Positions 52,301-63,124 are shown, numbered from the stretch's first letter. The stretch is DNA of 64,000 nt from Pteria penguin (GCA_035048485.1 CM068582.1:17673269-17737268); one strand, 5' to 3'. Translations and numbers: made by a program. Notes: a model not told the origin generated them from the letters alone.

Positions 52301-53832
52301 TTTCTTGAATGCACCATCAGAGCCACAATAAGTTTGATTCCACGGATTGACATGATGGTGTTCTGGTTTTTCTTATGTGGTACATATCCAACGCCAAGAC
52401 AGAGGTATCGAATTGAGCGTATGACGCTCAGCACAATGTATTCCTTATCAGATCGCACCAGACGGCCGAGAGGAGCTATACCATTTGCATTAGCAATGTC
52501 TGTCTGATAATTCAGGGGGCCCTGAGCAAGCACACCCAATCCTTCAGACCCAATGTAGTGTAAATCTTCTGACATGGAATTCACAAACTCTATCAATGTG
52601 TGGACTTTCATTTTTTCTGCGATATAACGTTTGACGTCAAACTCTTGCCCAGCTATTGCCCACAGTGCTAAGGCTGTCTTCTCCTTAACAGATTCTGCAT
52701 GTGTGGTGAGTAAAAGTTTAAGTAAAAGTTCTTGTACATTATCCTGGAGAATCTGTTTTTGAGTTTGTGGATTATTATGAGCTAGTTTATTAATTGCTTC
52801 TACTGCAGCTACTTGTATTTCCCTGTTCCGTAACCTGGTTACTGCTACTATATGTGGTGTTACTCCTGCATTCACAAAAGCTTTTTGATTTGTGTCTTCG
52901 TTGTGGGCAATTTTACCTATACTGGTGCACAGAGAGTTAAGGAAAGCCTTGTCTTTCTGTTCCTCCATGAGGTTCACCATGGTGTCTATACATCCAGCTT
53001 GGGTACCCACCATTTGCTGGTACCTAGCATCATGTTCAGCAATATTACCTAAACAGTCAGAAGCTTCCACCAACACTTCAGGATTCTGAATAGTTTGCAA
53101 GACTTTGATCAAACTAGGTATGGCATTATTCTGAGTTTCCATCTCTGTATATTCTTTAACTGTTGCCATCTCTTTCAGAATTTCAGCTGACAGCTGAATA
53201 AGATGATGATTTGATGCCTTTAGCAGTCGAATAAAAACTGGAATTCCTCCTGAACTTGCAACCTGCTCTTTAATTTCAGGTCGTTCTATAATATTTAATA
53301 ATGCTTGAAAAGTTGGGATTTTTGCTTCTTCTCCTATGGAGGATTTAGCCACCTTGATAAAAATAGGTACACCTCCATGGTTGTATACTTGCTCCCAGTT
53401 AGGATTAATACCTTCAGCTTTACTTCCTTGGGTCAAAGTTCTGAGAGATACACCTGCTGCATCAGCCTCTTCATCACTCTCGGATGCGACAAATCGCAGT
53501 AAATTCTTCCATACAGGGATTTTTTCATGGTTAATTCCTATGAAATAATTTAGCACTTCAATGTAATTTTTGAGGGCACATATTTCCACAGCACCATGAT
53601 TATGTGCACTGATAGCATCTACTTTTGCACCTACATCAATTAGATGCTGAATGGCTTCGGTTTTACCGCCATCTACTGAGCACAGAAAAGGGGTGTAATT
53701 TTTGCCATCTGCCGTCTCAAGCTCTAAAAGACTGGGATCATCTCCAAGGAAGAAGTTTACTGATTTCAGAAAACCTCTCTGACAAGCATGATGGATCTGT
53801 GCCCATCCGGTGTTGTCAAATTCATCTGCCAT
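39843..53832 (-). CDS. ANKAR: Ankyrin and armadillo repeat-containing protein (ANKAR family), six coding exons
   Basis: Predicted coding exons (minus strand) are 53832-52251, 43892-43648, 42926-42770, 41381-41234, 40667-40548 and 40131-39843. All introns are GT-AG, phases agree at every junction, and the sum is 2,541 bp (846 residues plus TGA). Residues ~8-110 carry about three ankyrin repeats (GWAQIHHACQRGFLKSV, NYTPFLCSVDGGKTEAIQHL). Residues ~150-745 are armadillo repeats (ASDCLGNIAEHDARYQ, RLLAGLALATFAYNN, RGCAAIALGYLSYN). The last ~80 residues are a serine-rich tail. Both repeat types are protein-interaction scaffolds; no catalytic site or membrane segment is seen. The start ATG has a good context (CAAGATGG) and an in-frame TAG 21 bases upstream. 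It is shorter at the N-terminus than the vertebrate protein as I remember it, so either the family is shorter here or an upstream exon is missed. An untranslated first exon is possible (acceptor before 53864, donor after 53972). Confidence 0.9.
41043..41193. mobile_element. MITE in intron 4
   Basis: Ends pair over about 50 bp: TATCACGCTCCTTAG on the left with its complement on the right, continuing through CCCTGTGGTAGAT and AATACACT. About 150 bp in total, no coding capacity, sited 40 bp from the exon at 41,234. Confidence 0.88.
41515..41753 (+). repeat. ~58-bp minisatellite in intron 3
   Basis: Four to five copies of a unit beginning ACAGTTGTGGCACCTATCTA and containing GTGAATGCCACAATGAGG; spacings 50, 60, 58 and 56 bp. 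Overlapping long frames here are repeat artefacts. Confidence 0.93.
42109..42425 (+). repeat. ~45-bp minisatellite in intron 3
   Basis: About seven copies of a unit containing TTTATACTGACTATATATTA then CATGTATATTATAACATAGT and CTCAC. Non-coding. Confidence 0.93.
43262..43575 (+). repeat. Dispersed repeat, copy 1 (intron 2)
   Basis: Shares ordered blocks with 48,590-49,085: ACATTTACTCATGCAAA, TTAGTGCCTCTAA, TTGAAATGACAG, GATTATCCAT, GGCACAAAAAGT, then a C run and GCTTCCTACGGG. The order is the same in both copies, so this is an interspersed element fragment of unknown class. It abuts the exon ending at 43,648. Confidence 0.7.
43972..44222. mobile_element. MITE in intron 1, near exon 2
   Basis: Ends CAGGGGCCAGTTGTTC and GAACAACTGTCCCCAG pair, and the inverted repeat extends about 50 bp through AACTTTAACCACTGGTTAA. 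The arms are themselves internally palindromic. About 250 bp, only 79 bp upstream (in transcript order) of the exon at 43,892. Confidence 0.85.
44325..44600 (+). mobile_element. tRNA-derived SINE with conserved central domain (Meta-type), copy 1
   Basis: Head with A box GTGGCCTAGTGG and B box GGTTCGAGTCC, then a central domain with GTCTTTCGGATGAGACAATA and CCGAGGCCCCGTGTC, then CATCAGGCAGATGCCGTCAC and a (CAAT)n tail. The central part matches what I recall of the Meta-domain of metazoan SINEs. Homologous along its whole length to the copy at 59,000-59,278. An imperfect flanking repeat (about GAAGTAGATAT / GATGCAGACAT) may be a decayed target duplication. Confidence 0.92.
45210..45354 (+). mobile_element. 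G-run MITE with hAT-like ends, copy A
   Basis: Starts CAGTGGCGGATCCAGG and ends with ..TTAATCCGCTACCG, an imperfect inverted repeat of about 15 bp. A run of G and the block AAATCTGGATTTTTACTTGT lie inside. The reversed copy at 51,979-52,136 shares this internal block. Confidence 0.82.
45355..46412. other. Intron 1 DNA, nothing recognised
   Basis: AT-rich, no coding signal on either strand. A weak B-box-like word (GGGTTTGAATCTC near 45,509) is not enough to call a SINE. Confidence 0.5.
46413..47170 (+). repeat. 33-bp minisatellite in intron 1
   Basis: About 23 copies of a 33-bp unit containing AACCAATGTGTCATTCTCTG and TACGTCTAGCTAT. Because 33 is a multiple of three, all copies stay in frame and create a 263-codon open frame on the plus strand (units reading like ITNVSFSVRLA) and open frames on the minus strand. 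I treat these as artefacts of the period. Confidence 0.95.
47171..48589. other. Intron 1 DNA, nothing recognised
   Basis: No coding or structural signal beyond a G run at about 48,118-48,133. Confidence 0.5.
48590..49085 (+). repeat. Dispersed repeat, copy 2 (intron 1)
   Basis: The fuller copy of the repeat at 43,262-43,575, with the same blocks in the same order plus about 200 bp extra in the middle (around 48,740-48,940). Ends with a short C run and GCTTCCTACGGGTCTGTC. Class unknown. Confidence 0.68.
49086..51978. other. Intron 1 DNA, low complexity then AT-rich
   Basis: 49,180-49,300 is A-rich and (AAT)n. 50,260-51,950 is unique AT-rich DNA that resembles 3' UTR sequence, with a minus-strand AATAAA near 50,270. 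If the first exon is read through its donor at 52,250, the frame ends at a stop at 52,141, so a short alternative 3' end here is conceivable but unproven. Confidence 0.4.
51979..52136 (-). mobile_element. G-run MITE with hAT-like ends, copy B
   Basis: Minus-strand copy of the element at 45,210-45,354, with ends CAGTAGCAGATCCAGG and CAGTGGTGGG. GATGATC occurs at both borders (51,973-51,979 and 52,136-52,142), suggesting a 7-8 bp target duplication as in hAT elements. It lies about 110 bp into intron 1. Confidence 0.8.
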
Positions 53833-53864
53833 CTTGTATATTAAATGCAGCTATACCTTGCTAG

Positions 53865-55418
53865 CTGAAAGCATAAGATAATAATAATGCTCACATTTTA
53901 TATGTATATACATAAAATAAAATATCAAACTCTCGCTAAGCCTAGCATACAACTTACATATGATTTCTTACCTTTTCGTAACTGTTCCACTGGAATAAAC
54001 AATTAAACCTTGGCTTTGTCAAAGTAATACATAATTATGTATTCTAATTATGAACATTTAAACATGAAGATTAAATCTTAATTTCAAATGACAAAATCTT
54101 GAAACATGAGTCACATTTCAATAAAAACTCTTGCCTTTATCAGGGGAATTTCCTCAATGACCATGTGGTTCTTACCTGTATCTATATCATGTCAATGACA
54201 TAAAATACATGCATATATTACATTTTTATTGACCTATTGAAAGGACCCAACTTTTTTCCCCCTAAAGCACAGTAATTTGGTCCTTTAATAAGTGCCTACC
54301 ATATGAACATTATAACACTTATAGTTATACTGCACAAGATTAATTTGAAGGTGAGGGGCCTGGAAGCTGCAACAGTATCACAGACAAGGTGCTGTTATGC
54401 ATATAAGAAGCGGGGCATAAAAAGACTTGAGGCCCCCTCCCTTTCTTATACGCCCTTGCAGTATGAATGGTCAGCACCACTTCAATAAACATGAATGATG
54501 GAGATACATACCTAGTCTATAACACTTATATCTGTACTGTTGTATGTCTTACTTTTCGAGCTATAATCCGTCCGGCTCGTAGTGGTGAAATATTTCTATA
54601 GAAATTAATTATTTGAACTCTTCTTCTTTTTCCATTACGAAGTGTACTCATAAATGAGTGTCATACTTCAAAACTAATATGCGTATTAATTAAGTACGTT
54701 GGAAGCCTCCCCCATTTTGCAGTTGATGCAATAATGTTTTGACTCATTTTTCAATGCTGACTGCCAACTACCATGTTTGTGTTTCAAAATACAACGTAAC
54801 ACTAGATCTAAACAGAACTGACAACTGCAGTGCAGAACTACAACACTACAATACAACCAGGACAATGTTTATACTATTACTAACTGACTAATGGATGGCA
54901 CAATCAACATATATACTTTAAAATACGTTCTGCAGAATTATTCATTTGCCTTGAGCAGACTCAAAGAGCCAATGCGAAAATTTTATAACTTACCACGTCA
55001 TTATTGCTTATCCAATTTCCCCCATGTTCAACTACCACTTAATTACTGCCATTTACAATATCTCATTAATCGCTTTTTCTTATCTATCTTTTGATTGGTT
55101 GCTAAGCGCGCACCTGTTCAATGGCGGCATCTTGTGGTCAATGAGAATCATAATATAAGCGGCATAACTCATTTAACAACCTTGTGAAAATACTAAGAGT
55201 TATCGATCCCTTAGAATCTTACGGTTAGTTTTACGCATTCACATACATTCACAAATATCGATCCTCTAGCTGAGATGTGCATATTTGTTTTGGGTTTTTT
55301 GTGTGTTTGTTTTGTTTTAAATATACAGTATACATACGTATATGTTTATGTAACAACATGTTTTAAAAACCAAACGTTACATTTTTTTCTCTCACCCATG
55401 ATCAATGTGTATTTGGGA
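53865..55418. other. Upstream region of the ankyrin-armadillo gene
   Basis: No second gene seen. On the minus strand, good donor sites at 53,971 (AAAAG|GTAAGAA) and near 54,178 (ATACAG|GTAAGAACC), together with an acceptor before 53,864 (TTATGCTTTCAG), would allow one or two non-coding leader exons. The promoter cannot be fixed from sequence. Confidence 0.4.
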
Positions 55419-55420
55419 AC

Positions 55421-57930
55421 ATCGGTTAAGTCGCCCCAAATGGGAAAGTGAAGTCGCCCCGAATTATTAAATATTTGTTGCCGTATAGTGTTGTTATATT
55501 ATTGTAAGTTCTTGGTGATAAAGGTATTGATAGATGATATTTGATTTTTTCTTGGATATAATGATAATTTGAAGATATCGTAAAAATGACCATGATTAAC
55601 TCCTTTGACTTTCTAATATATTTCCCGTAGGATGTCAATAGAAATGGAGATGTCAAACCTATTTTCGTCAACATGATATATAACAGAAAAATATATGTAG
55701 CACTAGTATGGTTTATTTCACATAACATGCATTACAACTACAATCAAACAATCAAATAATGATAAGCAAATGTATACGGACAATAAGCACTAAATAATCC
55801 AACACTACATTATCACACACTAAGTTTACACTGAGAGCACATTGAATCAAAACACTTTGTCACAAAACTGGCGAGTACATCTTGCTGCATTTGCGTAGAA
55901 GCTGGTTCGTTGATATACGCTCTGCTTGATAGTCGTCCCATATCTTGAATATTTTTCCTTGAAGTGTCTTGGTTGATTTACGCTGGTAACGACGAAGTTT
56001 CCCTTCACTGACCATTTTCATCTGGGTTGGAAGAAGGATGACTTCCTGGTGCAGCAACAACACAAGTGTGTAGAATGGGAGAGATGGTTTCATTGCTCTT
56101 CTGTTGATCCGGTAATGATATCCCTCGACGTCATTGTTGGTTCGGATGGTACGGCGAAACACACTCCTGGTTGCTGGACTCCAGATTCCGTTGCTGATCC
56201 ATGTGTTGTCAATATATCTCAGAAGTTGTAAAATTCTTTCTGAGGTTGTTGATTCTTTCATCTTGGTGAACGTAGGAGTTATCTGTTCCGTGGGCAGGAA
56301 AGGCAAGGCCAACAGCTTTCTGATGAATTTGTGGACGGAATCCCGCTGATTATAGTCACACTGTAAAAAAAAAAGTCGTATCAGTAAATGCATGGAAACA
56401 TATAATAATAAGACAAGTATTGTATGTTGTATAATAGATTGTTGATTATCATGATTATGATATATACACCGGAACGAGAAAGACAAGTGTTGCACATTAT
56501 ATAGAAGATAAATAATTATGATAATATACACACACACACCTGTAAACCCAATTCTTGCACATGCCGCCAAACAGCCTGGCACCAATGAAACGAGCATCCA
56601 TGGACGGGTACATCTGTGAAGACCTTGTGTATGGCTCGCCATAATCCCTCTTCGAAATCGGACACAACTTCCTTCAGCGCAATGGTGGTAGGTAATAAAT
56701 CCAATATAGCTTTGAAGACCTAAAATAGCAAAGAGTACGCATGTTAAAATTATGGTTTCCTCTGTATCAAGTCTGGTACTCTCGGCATCTGGGTTGGTAG
56801 AGAAATTACCATCTTTGCAGTCGTTGCATTTGAAATTCAGGGTACCATTTCGAATCATCCGTCTGTAGTCATCTCTGTTTATACCTGAAATTGTAAAGAA
56901 AAGAAAATGTTAAAGGGTTTCTTGTAAACTTTTCGAAAAATATTGATCATGAACACGATTATATTAATTTGAAATGTATCGAGACTAAGTGATATAATAT
57001 TTTTAAAATTGAATGAATGTATTAAATTAAAAAAACATCGTGATGGTATGAAAAATAATAGAAATACAGTACTTAATAATCAATTTTATTACATATAAAA
57101 ATTATTGTTAAAATTTATTTACCTGAACCACATATGCGGTGTTGTTTTCTAAAACAAGAATTGCATGACAGTGCATCTTGTCTTGGACGTATGGACGAAG
57201 AACATACTAAACATGGGAAAGCCATGATGGGAACTGATGGAGTTCGAAGGAATCACCGTTATTTATACCAAGGAATATGGCTTGGACATCGTTCATAGCT
57301 GATTTGCACTCACTTTGAAATTAGTCTAATTACAATAAAATATATGTTTGGTACTGTTGCTGTAAATTGTACCACTTAAAATTACTATGCATAGCTTTGT
57401 AATGAGCCTCTATAGATAATAGTGCTGCTTAATTACCATACCTATTACATTATTATTATAAATATTATAATTTGGTAAGTAAGTATATGTGTGGTACTGT
57501 TGCTGTAATTATACTGCTAATTACACATATCTTTGTAATGAGTTTCTATAAATAATTATGTGTGGTACTGTTGCTGTAAATTGTACTGCTAATTACGCAT
57601 ATCTTTGTAATGAGCTTCTATAAATAATTTTGCTACTTATTTACAAGACCTAATACATTATTATTATAAATTTTATAATTTGGTAAATAACATATATATA
57701 AATTGATAGAAAATAACATTTTTAACTTTTTAAGCCATTAATACAATTGCCATACATAATATCGGAGAAATAAGCAAGACTCCATTAAATTCGCTTAATA
57801 AAACACAAAACTATATAATTCGGGGCGACTTCACTTTCCGATTTGGGGCGACTTAACCGATGTGGGGCGACTTCACTTTCCGATTTGGGGCGACTTAACC
57901 GATGTGGGGCGACTTCACTTTGGGGCGACT
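55421..57930 (-). mobile_element. Mutator-like (MULE) DNA transposon with terminal inverted repeats
   Basis: Left end ATCGGTTAAGTCGCCCCAAA and onward (55,421-55,467) is complementary to the right end at 57,813-57,862 over about 47 bp, including GTGAAGTCGCCCCGAATTAT. Beyond the right TIR the same ~42-bp terminal unit is repeated about 1.5 more times (57,863-57,930). The only coding material inside is a minus-strand transposase of the MULE type, matching the terminal structure. The internal deletion in that gene makes this a non-autonomous copy. Confidence 0.85.
55860..57225 (-). pseudogene. MULE transposase gene, internally deleted
   Basis: Recognisable exons on the minus strand are 57225-57123, 56884 to about 56740, 56719-56540 and 56360-55860, the last ending in TGA. 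The first two join in phase and encode a C4HC3 PHD-like zinc finger (Cys 5, 8, 21, 24, His 29, Cys 32, Cys 54, 57), then ..NPDAESTRLDTEE. The last two also join in phase and contain the second half of the MULE domain: VVSDFEEGLWRA (a catalytic Asp), HGCSFHWCQAVWRHVQ and TNNDVEGYHYRIN (a catalytic Glu). The stretch that should lie between, with the first catalytic Asp, is absent: only about 20-40 bp separate the two halves and no intron can bridge them in frame. The product would not be a working transposase. Confidence 0.85.
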
Positions 57931-58987
57931 TGACCTGACTCCATCAAAATCATTCTTGTTGACCCAAAACACAGATTGAAACGATATTTACCATTATTTT
58001 AAGAAAGTGACTTTCAAGGCGGCGTTTGGTATATAAAGTTTTAAGTGTCATAGTTAAATTGGAATTCTAATTACAGAGATGTGGATCCACCACTGACCAA
58101 AATAGTACTTCGAAGCTGTAACTGTTTTGTAGAGCATTACATGGGAAGGAGTGTCGACCTCCGTATAACCTTACTTACAATAATAAATCTTACAAAAGAG
58201 GAAAAAATATACATTATTCTGAGCACTATAGAACAAGTGATAATACTTTAAGTTACTCAAACAATGTCTCATTAACACATCAATACGATGTGTCTTTTTC
58301 CTCATGTGATTCCTAATGGACACGAGACATATGGTACCTAATGGACACGAGACATATGGTACCTGTGAGTAAATCCAGGCTCAAGAGCACAGGTTAGGCA
58401 TATGTACGGTCAGATAATACTCTCCCCTCTCGTCCTAGGGATGTCTAACATTTTCCTCTCTGGAGCACATTTCCAGGCAGGCTGATGGGGACACCGGACT
58501 TAAGTGTGCATTCTGAATCACGGCACAGTTACATAATAATAACTTGGTCGCTTTTGGTGCTTCATTCGCCCACACATATGCATATATCTAAAATTATATT
58601 ATCTTTTTTTTTGTATTACATATCTTGGCTTTTGATTTTGTGCGCTGAAATTTCTTCATCTACAGGACTATACTGTCCCATACCAGTATCTTAAAGAATG
58701 CTTATCAATATGGCAATGTATTTTCCTGCTTGATGCATTTATTAACGAAAATTTTTCTTTCAAGAGGAAAAATAAATACTTAAGTTCAAAATTTCAATGA
58801 ACAATGTAATTTAAATTGTAGTGTATTATAAAGGTAATTGTTGTTACATGTACATATGCATACAATTTTATTATTGCCATATGTCAAACCTCGAGTTATG
58901 TACAAACTAATAAGCTTCACATACAGTCAAATTATATTCATGTATCATATGACTTTTTTCTCTTCTTCATGACTTACTATGAATTAC
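57931..58987. other. Intergenic, no gene seen
   Basis: A 23-bp direct duplication containing GGACACGAGACATATGGTAC lies at about 58,318-58,362. Otherwise AT-rich DNA without coding signal. Confidence 0.6.
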
Positions 58988-59290
58988 ATCGACCTCGTTA
59001 GAAGCCGGTGTGGCCTAGAGGATAGGGTGCTCGGCTGGTGATCGAGAGGTCCCGGGTTCGACTCCCACCCGGGCACACCGGTGTTCTGTCTTTCGGATGA
59101 GACAGTAAAAACCGAGGTCCCGTGTCACGGTAGGAGTGGCACTTAAAAGATCCCTCACTGCTTCGGGTAGGTCTATTGCAAAGGTAGACATTTCTATGCA
59201 ATGCATCAGGCAGATGCCGTCACCATATACGTGAAATAATCGTGGTGTGACGTAAAATAATAATCAATCAATCAATCAATCGACCTCGTT
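58988..59290 (+). mobile_element. tRNA-derived SINE with conserved central domain (Meta-type), copy 2
   Basis: Insert about 59,000-59,278, flanked by a perfect 12-bp duplication ATCGACCTCGTT at 58,988-58,999 and 59,279-59,290. A box GTGGCCTAGAGG, B box GGTTCGACTCC, central domain GTCTTTCGGATGAGACAGTA and CCGAGGTCCCGTGTC, tail (CAAT)n. Same family as 44,325-44,600, and younger by the intact duplication. Confidence 0.95.
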
Positions 59291-59792
59291 TGCGGACTGC
59301 ACTACGTAAAGATTGGAATTTGTATGTAAAAAATTACTACAAAAAGGGGTTTTAATAGCTAGTTGCATGTGTTGGCTTCTTTGTCGCTCGACCATGCGAC
59401 AGACTAGATAAACTTGCCTCCCAAAATCCGCCACAGTACCAAACATATGTTTTAAGAAAATATAAAAGTATATGCATTGCAAACATATTCATATTGAAAA
59501 CCCTGATTTGAGAAAGGAGACTAGATTTTTTATAAGATTTCATTAAAATGTTTGGAGTTGGTGCGTTTTTGGACAGCCTGGCTTTTGCGAAGTGTCCACC
59601 TTGCATACGCCCCTGTTTTATTCATGTAACGTCAATACACTAAAAAAATCCAGCATTCTCACAATCTCTTGATTGGTACACGTCTGGTTGGTACACATAT
59701 CAGCAAAACTGCATTTTGTTATATTTCATTTTTTCTTAATTTGGTCAGAGACACACATATATATTATATATTTTTAATTGTAGAATAACAGA
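59291..59792. other. Upstream flank of the cysteine-rich gene
   Basis: No other gene seen. The sequence TTTTTAATTGTAG just before the start codon at 59,793 looks like a splice acceptor, so a non-coding leader exon further left is possible. Confidence 0.4.
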
Positions 59793-62700
59793 ATGGACAT
59801 TCAGCTGGGATTATTAGTACTAACTGCGTTTTTGGTGTATATTCCATTAAATGACGGTAAGATCTATCGTTTAATTTTGATTTAACAATAATTATGATAA
59901 TGAAATAAATAAATAAATAAAATAATAAACAAATAAAAATGGTAACAAAGAAAGAAGCACTTCTTAGCGTATGTCTGAAGAAACCAGCTTTTTTCCTTGC
60001 TTCCTTCTCAAGATAACGAGTTTTATAGCATACACATGTTGTTATGTCTATTTCACCTATATGGTGGCGGAAATTGTTCAGTGATGGAACAACACCGACT
60101 TCCTTACCGAATCCACCTCGGAAACTGGTAAGAGGAGAGAGGCTACACCGAGTCCCCAGAGCGGTTTAATTAACCTACTTTGGCTTGTCGTTTTGTTATA
60201 TATATTATTCCTATGACATGACGCATGGAAGTGGTATTACTATATAACAATGACTTAAGCTTTCCGTTGTTTACATAGAATATGTTGATAACTAATTTTA
60301 CTCTCTGTTATTATATATTTATTTCCCTTTTGTCATAACATTTTCTGTTTCAATCTACAATTTTAACGTGTTGAATATTCTTCATAAACAAGGATTGCAT
60401 TCAGAACATTCAAGTGAATCAATTCTTGCCACATTTGAAAGAATCTTTTTTCATTTTTGTTTATTATCTTATTGTGTCATTATATTAAAGTCGGGAAAAG
60501 TATAACAAAATGTAAACGGATTTCTTAAACGGAAATCGATTGTTAGTATATTATCTAAGATGTGTAAAAAGTATCGTTACCAAAGTCGATGTCGTTAACA
60601 AGATATGGCCGTTTTAAATTTGCAACATAACCACCCTAACTCTTTGAATATTGATGAGGACGATCTGAGGAAATCACGTGACAATGAAACTCGAGCTTTA
60701 CCCAATTCTAACATTTGTTCCACTTTCCTTTCTTTTTTGACCTCGGAGTCTGTGTTTAGTTTTTTTTTCTACCTCACTTTTGCTTTTACAAATGCTCGTA
60801 TTCCTCCATGTGAACCATTGTTGTTGTTGTTTTATACAGTGAAAATCCGCGCACGCGCATGATTATGGACGGAGCATCGCCTTATTTGGAGAATTGAAAC
60901 CACCCGAATTTAATTCGACTTAATTACCTTTATTCAACGAAAAAACATTGAGGGATTTTAGTTCTAAATTTTGCAATCAACACAAAGTTTATAATTTATG
61001 AACTACAGGAAACATAAGATGTTGTCGTAAGTCTCTGCTTTCATGCTATAATTTTTCAGTCTCGGACCAGGTCCCTTTAAATGGTAACGGAAAAATCTTT
61101 AATATTTTTGTTACGGATCCTGCCGAAGCAACGAGGGATTTTTTTTTAATCTTAGTAACGGATCCTGCCGAAGCAGTGAGGGATTTTTTTATATCTTAGT
61201 AACGGATCCTGTCGAAGCAGTGGGGGATTTTTTAATTTTTAGTAACGGATTCTGCCGAAGCAGTGAGGGATTTTTGTTTATCTTAGTAACGGAACCTGCC
61301 GAAGCGATGAGGGTTCTTTTTATCTATGTAACAGATCCTGGCGAAGCAATGAGGGATTTATTATCTTAGTAACGGATCCTACCGAAGCAGTGAAAGATTT
61401 TTTTATCTTAGTAACAGATCCTGCCGAAGCAGTGAGGGATTTTTTTTATCTTAGTAACGGATCCTGGCGAAGAAATGGTGTTTTTTTTTCATCTTAGTAA
61501 CGGATCCTGGCGAAGCAATGAGGGATTATTTTATCGTAGTAATGGATCCTGCCAAAGCTTTGAGGGATTTTTTCATATTAGTAGCAGATCCTGCTGATGC
61601 AGTGGGTAATTTGTTTTATCTTCGTAAACGGATGCTGGCGAATCAATGAAGGAATTTTTTTTATCTTAGTAACGGATCCTGCCGAAGCAGTGAGAGATTT
61701 TTTCTATTTCAGTAACGGATCGGGCCGAAGCAGCGAGGGAGTTTTTATTTATCTTAGTAACAGATCCCGCTGAAGCAGTGATGGATTTTTTTTATCTTAG
61801 TAACGGATTCTGCCAAAACAATGAGGGACTTCTTTAAGTATCTGAGTAATGGATCCTGGCGAAGAAATGAGGAACTGAAAATTTTAGTAACGGATCCTGG
61901 CGAAGCAGTGAGGGATTTTTTTTTATTTTAGTATTTAGCAACTGATCCTGCTGAAGCAGCGAGGTTTTTTTTTCATCTTGGTAACAGTTTCTGCTGAAGC
62001 AGTGAGGAATTTTATTTTTATCTAGTAACGGATCCTGCCGAAGCAATGAAGATTTTTTATCTTAATAACGGATCCTGCCGAAGCAATGAGAGATTTTTTT
62101 ATCTTAGTAACAGTTTCTGCTGAAGCAGTGAGGATTTTTTTTATCTAATTAACGGATCCTGTCGAAGCAGTGAGGGTTTTTTTTTATCGTAGTAACGGAT
62201 CCTGGCGAAACAGTGAGGGATTTTATTTATCTTAATAACAGATCCGGCTGAAGCAGTTACGGATCCTGGCGAAGCAGTGAGGGTTTTTTTTTTACCTTAG
62301 TAACGGTTTTTGGCGAAGCAATGAGGGATTATTTTACGTGCAAACGTGTATCGTGACAGGAATGCCACCAGAACGTGATGAATCTGACGAGTTGACGTTT
62401 GCTCGTCATAAGCCAAACACAAAACTCACTGAGCTACGCTGGCGCTCAAGAAATATTAAGTTACATAGAGATATAGGGAAGAAATCCTGACGGCAATCAT
62501 TCAAGTTTCATGTTCTACTTATAGGGTAGTAAATTCAAAAAGTGATAAAAACCTTTTGATTTCACATATATTTATATTCTAGCTGCGTCTTGCAAGGATG
62601 GAGAAGTCCTTATCGGGAAAGAATTGACACAGAAATGCGAAGAAAATCCACATGACAGCAGCTGTTGTCACGGAAACAAATGCATCGACGGATATATACA

Positions 62701-63057
62701 ATATTTCGACAATCTCTTGGGTGATGATCACTTTATGTCAAAAGATTTAGTATTATATACAATGATTCAGATAATTGATAATTAATACTTAAATGAACTT
62801 AATGACATCATGTTTTGATAATATTCAGTTCTATTGCAAATTTAACAAAATACACGATATTGATATATGTACAAATATATCGATGCAATTTTATGGTTGA
62901 CGATCATGTTATGTGCATTTAGGTTGTGATTTCGGCAAAAGATGTTACAAGGAAGGCGAAGTATTGCAGCGACAGAAAGCGGGATCACCTGGAACATGTT
63001 ACAAATCTATATGTAATCGAGGACAGCATTATTTCTCACCGTTATTTCAATACGAAG
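59793..63057 (+). CDS. Secreted cysteine-rich protein, three exons seen, 3' end uncertain
   Basis: Exons 59793-59856, 62583-62720 and 62923-63057; all junctions are phase 1 with GT-AG borders. Exon 1 encodes a signal peptide (MDIQLGLLVLTAFLVYIPL, cleavage probably near Ala-Ala-Ser). Exon 2 has C-x14-C-x8-CC-x4-C. Exon 3 has C-x5-C-x17-C-x4-C. The two share a (C)-K-x-GEVL start and a C-x4-C-xx-G end, so they look like duplicated modules, faintly reminiscent of small VWC-type domains; I do not claim that family. If exon 3 is the last, the frame stops at TAG 63,090-63,092, giving 123 residues. The parallel ending of both modules at G|GT suggests instead splicing to exons beyond the window. Extracellular role likely; function unknown. 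Confidence 0.72.
61075..62334 (+). repeat. ~43-bp minisatellite in the first intron of the cysteine-rich gene
   Basis: About 29 copies of TTAGTAACGGATCCTGCCGA followed by AGCAGTGAGGGA and a variable T run with ATC. The core carries a BamHI-type GGATCC in most units; length variation is mainly in the T run. It ends about 250 bp before exon 2. Confidence 0.96.
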
Positions 63058-63124
63058 GTCAATCATTAATCTTATCAATTACTGTGTTGTAGTTACTGTT
63101 ATATTAGGCAGTTTTACGAATATT

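Noticed and set aside
52193..53864. Plus-strand frames opposite the first ankyrin-armadillo exon
   Set aside because: Antisense shadows of a strongly supported coding exon.
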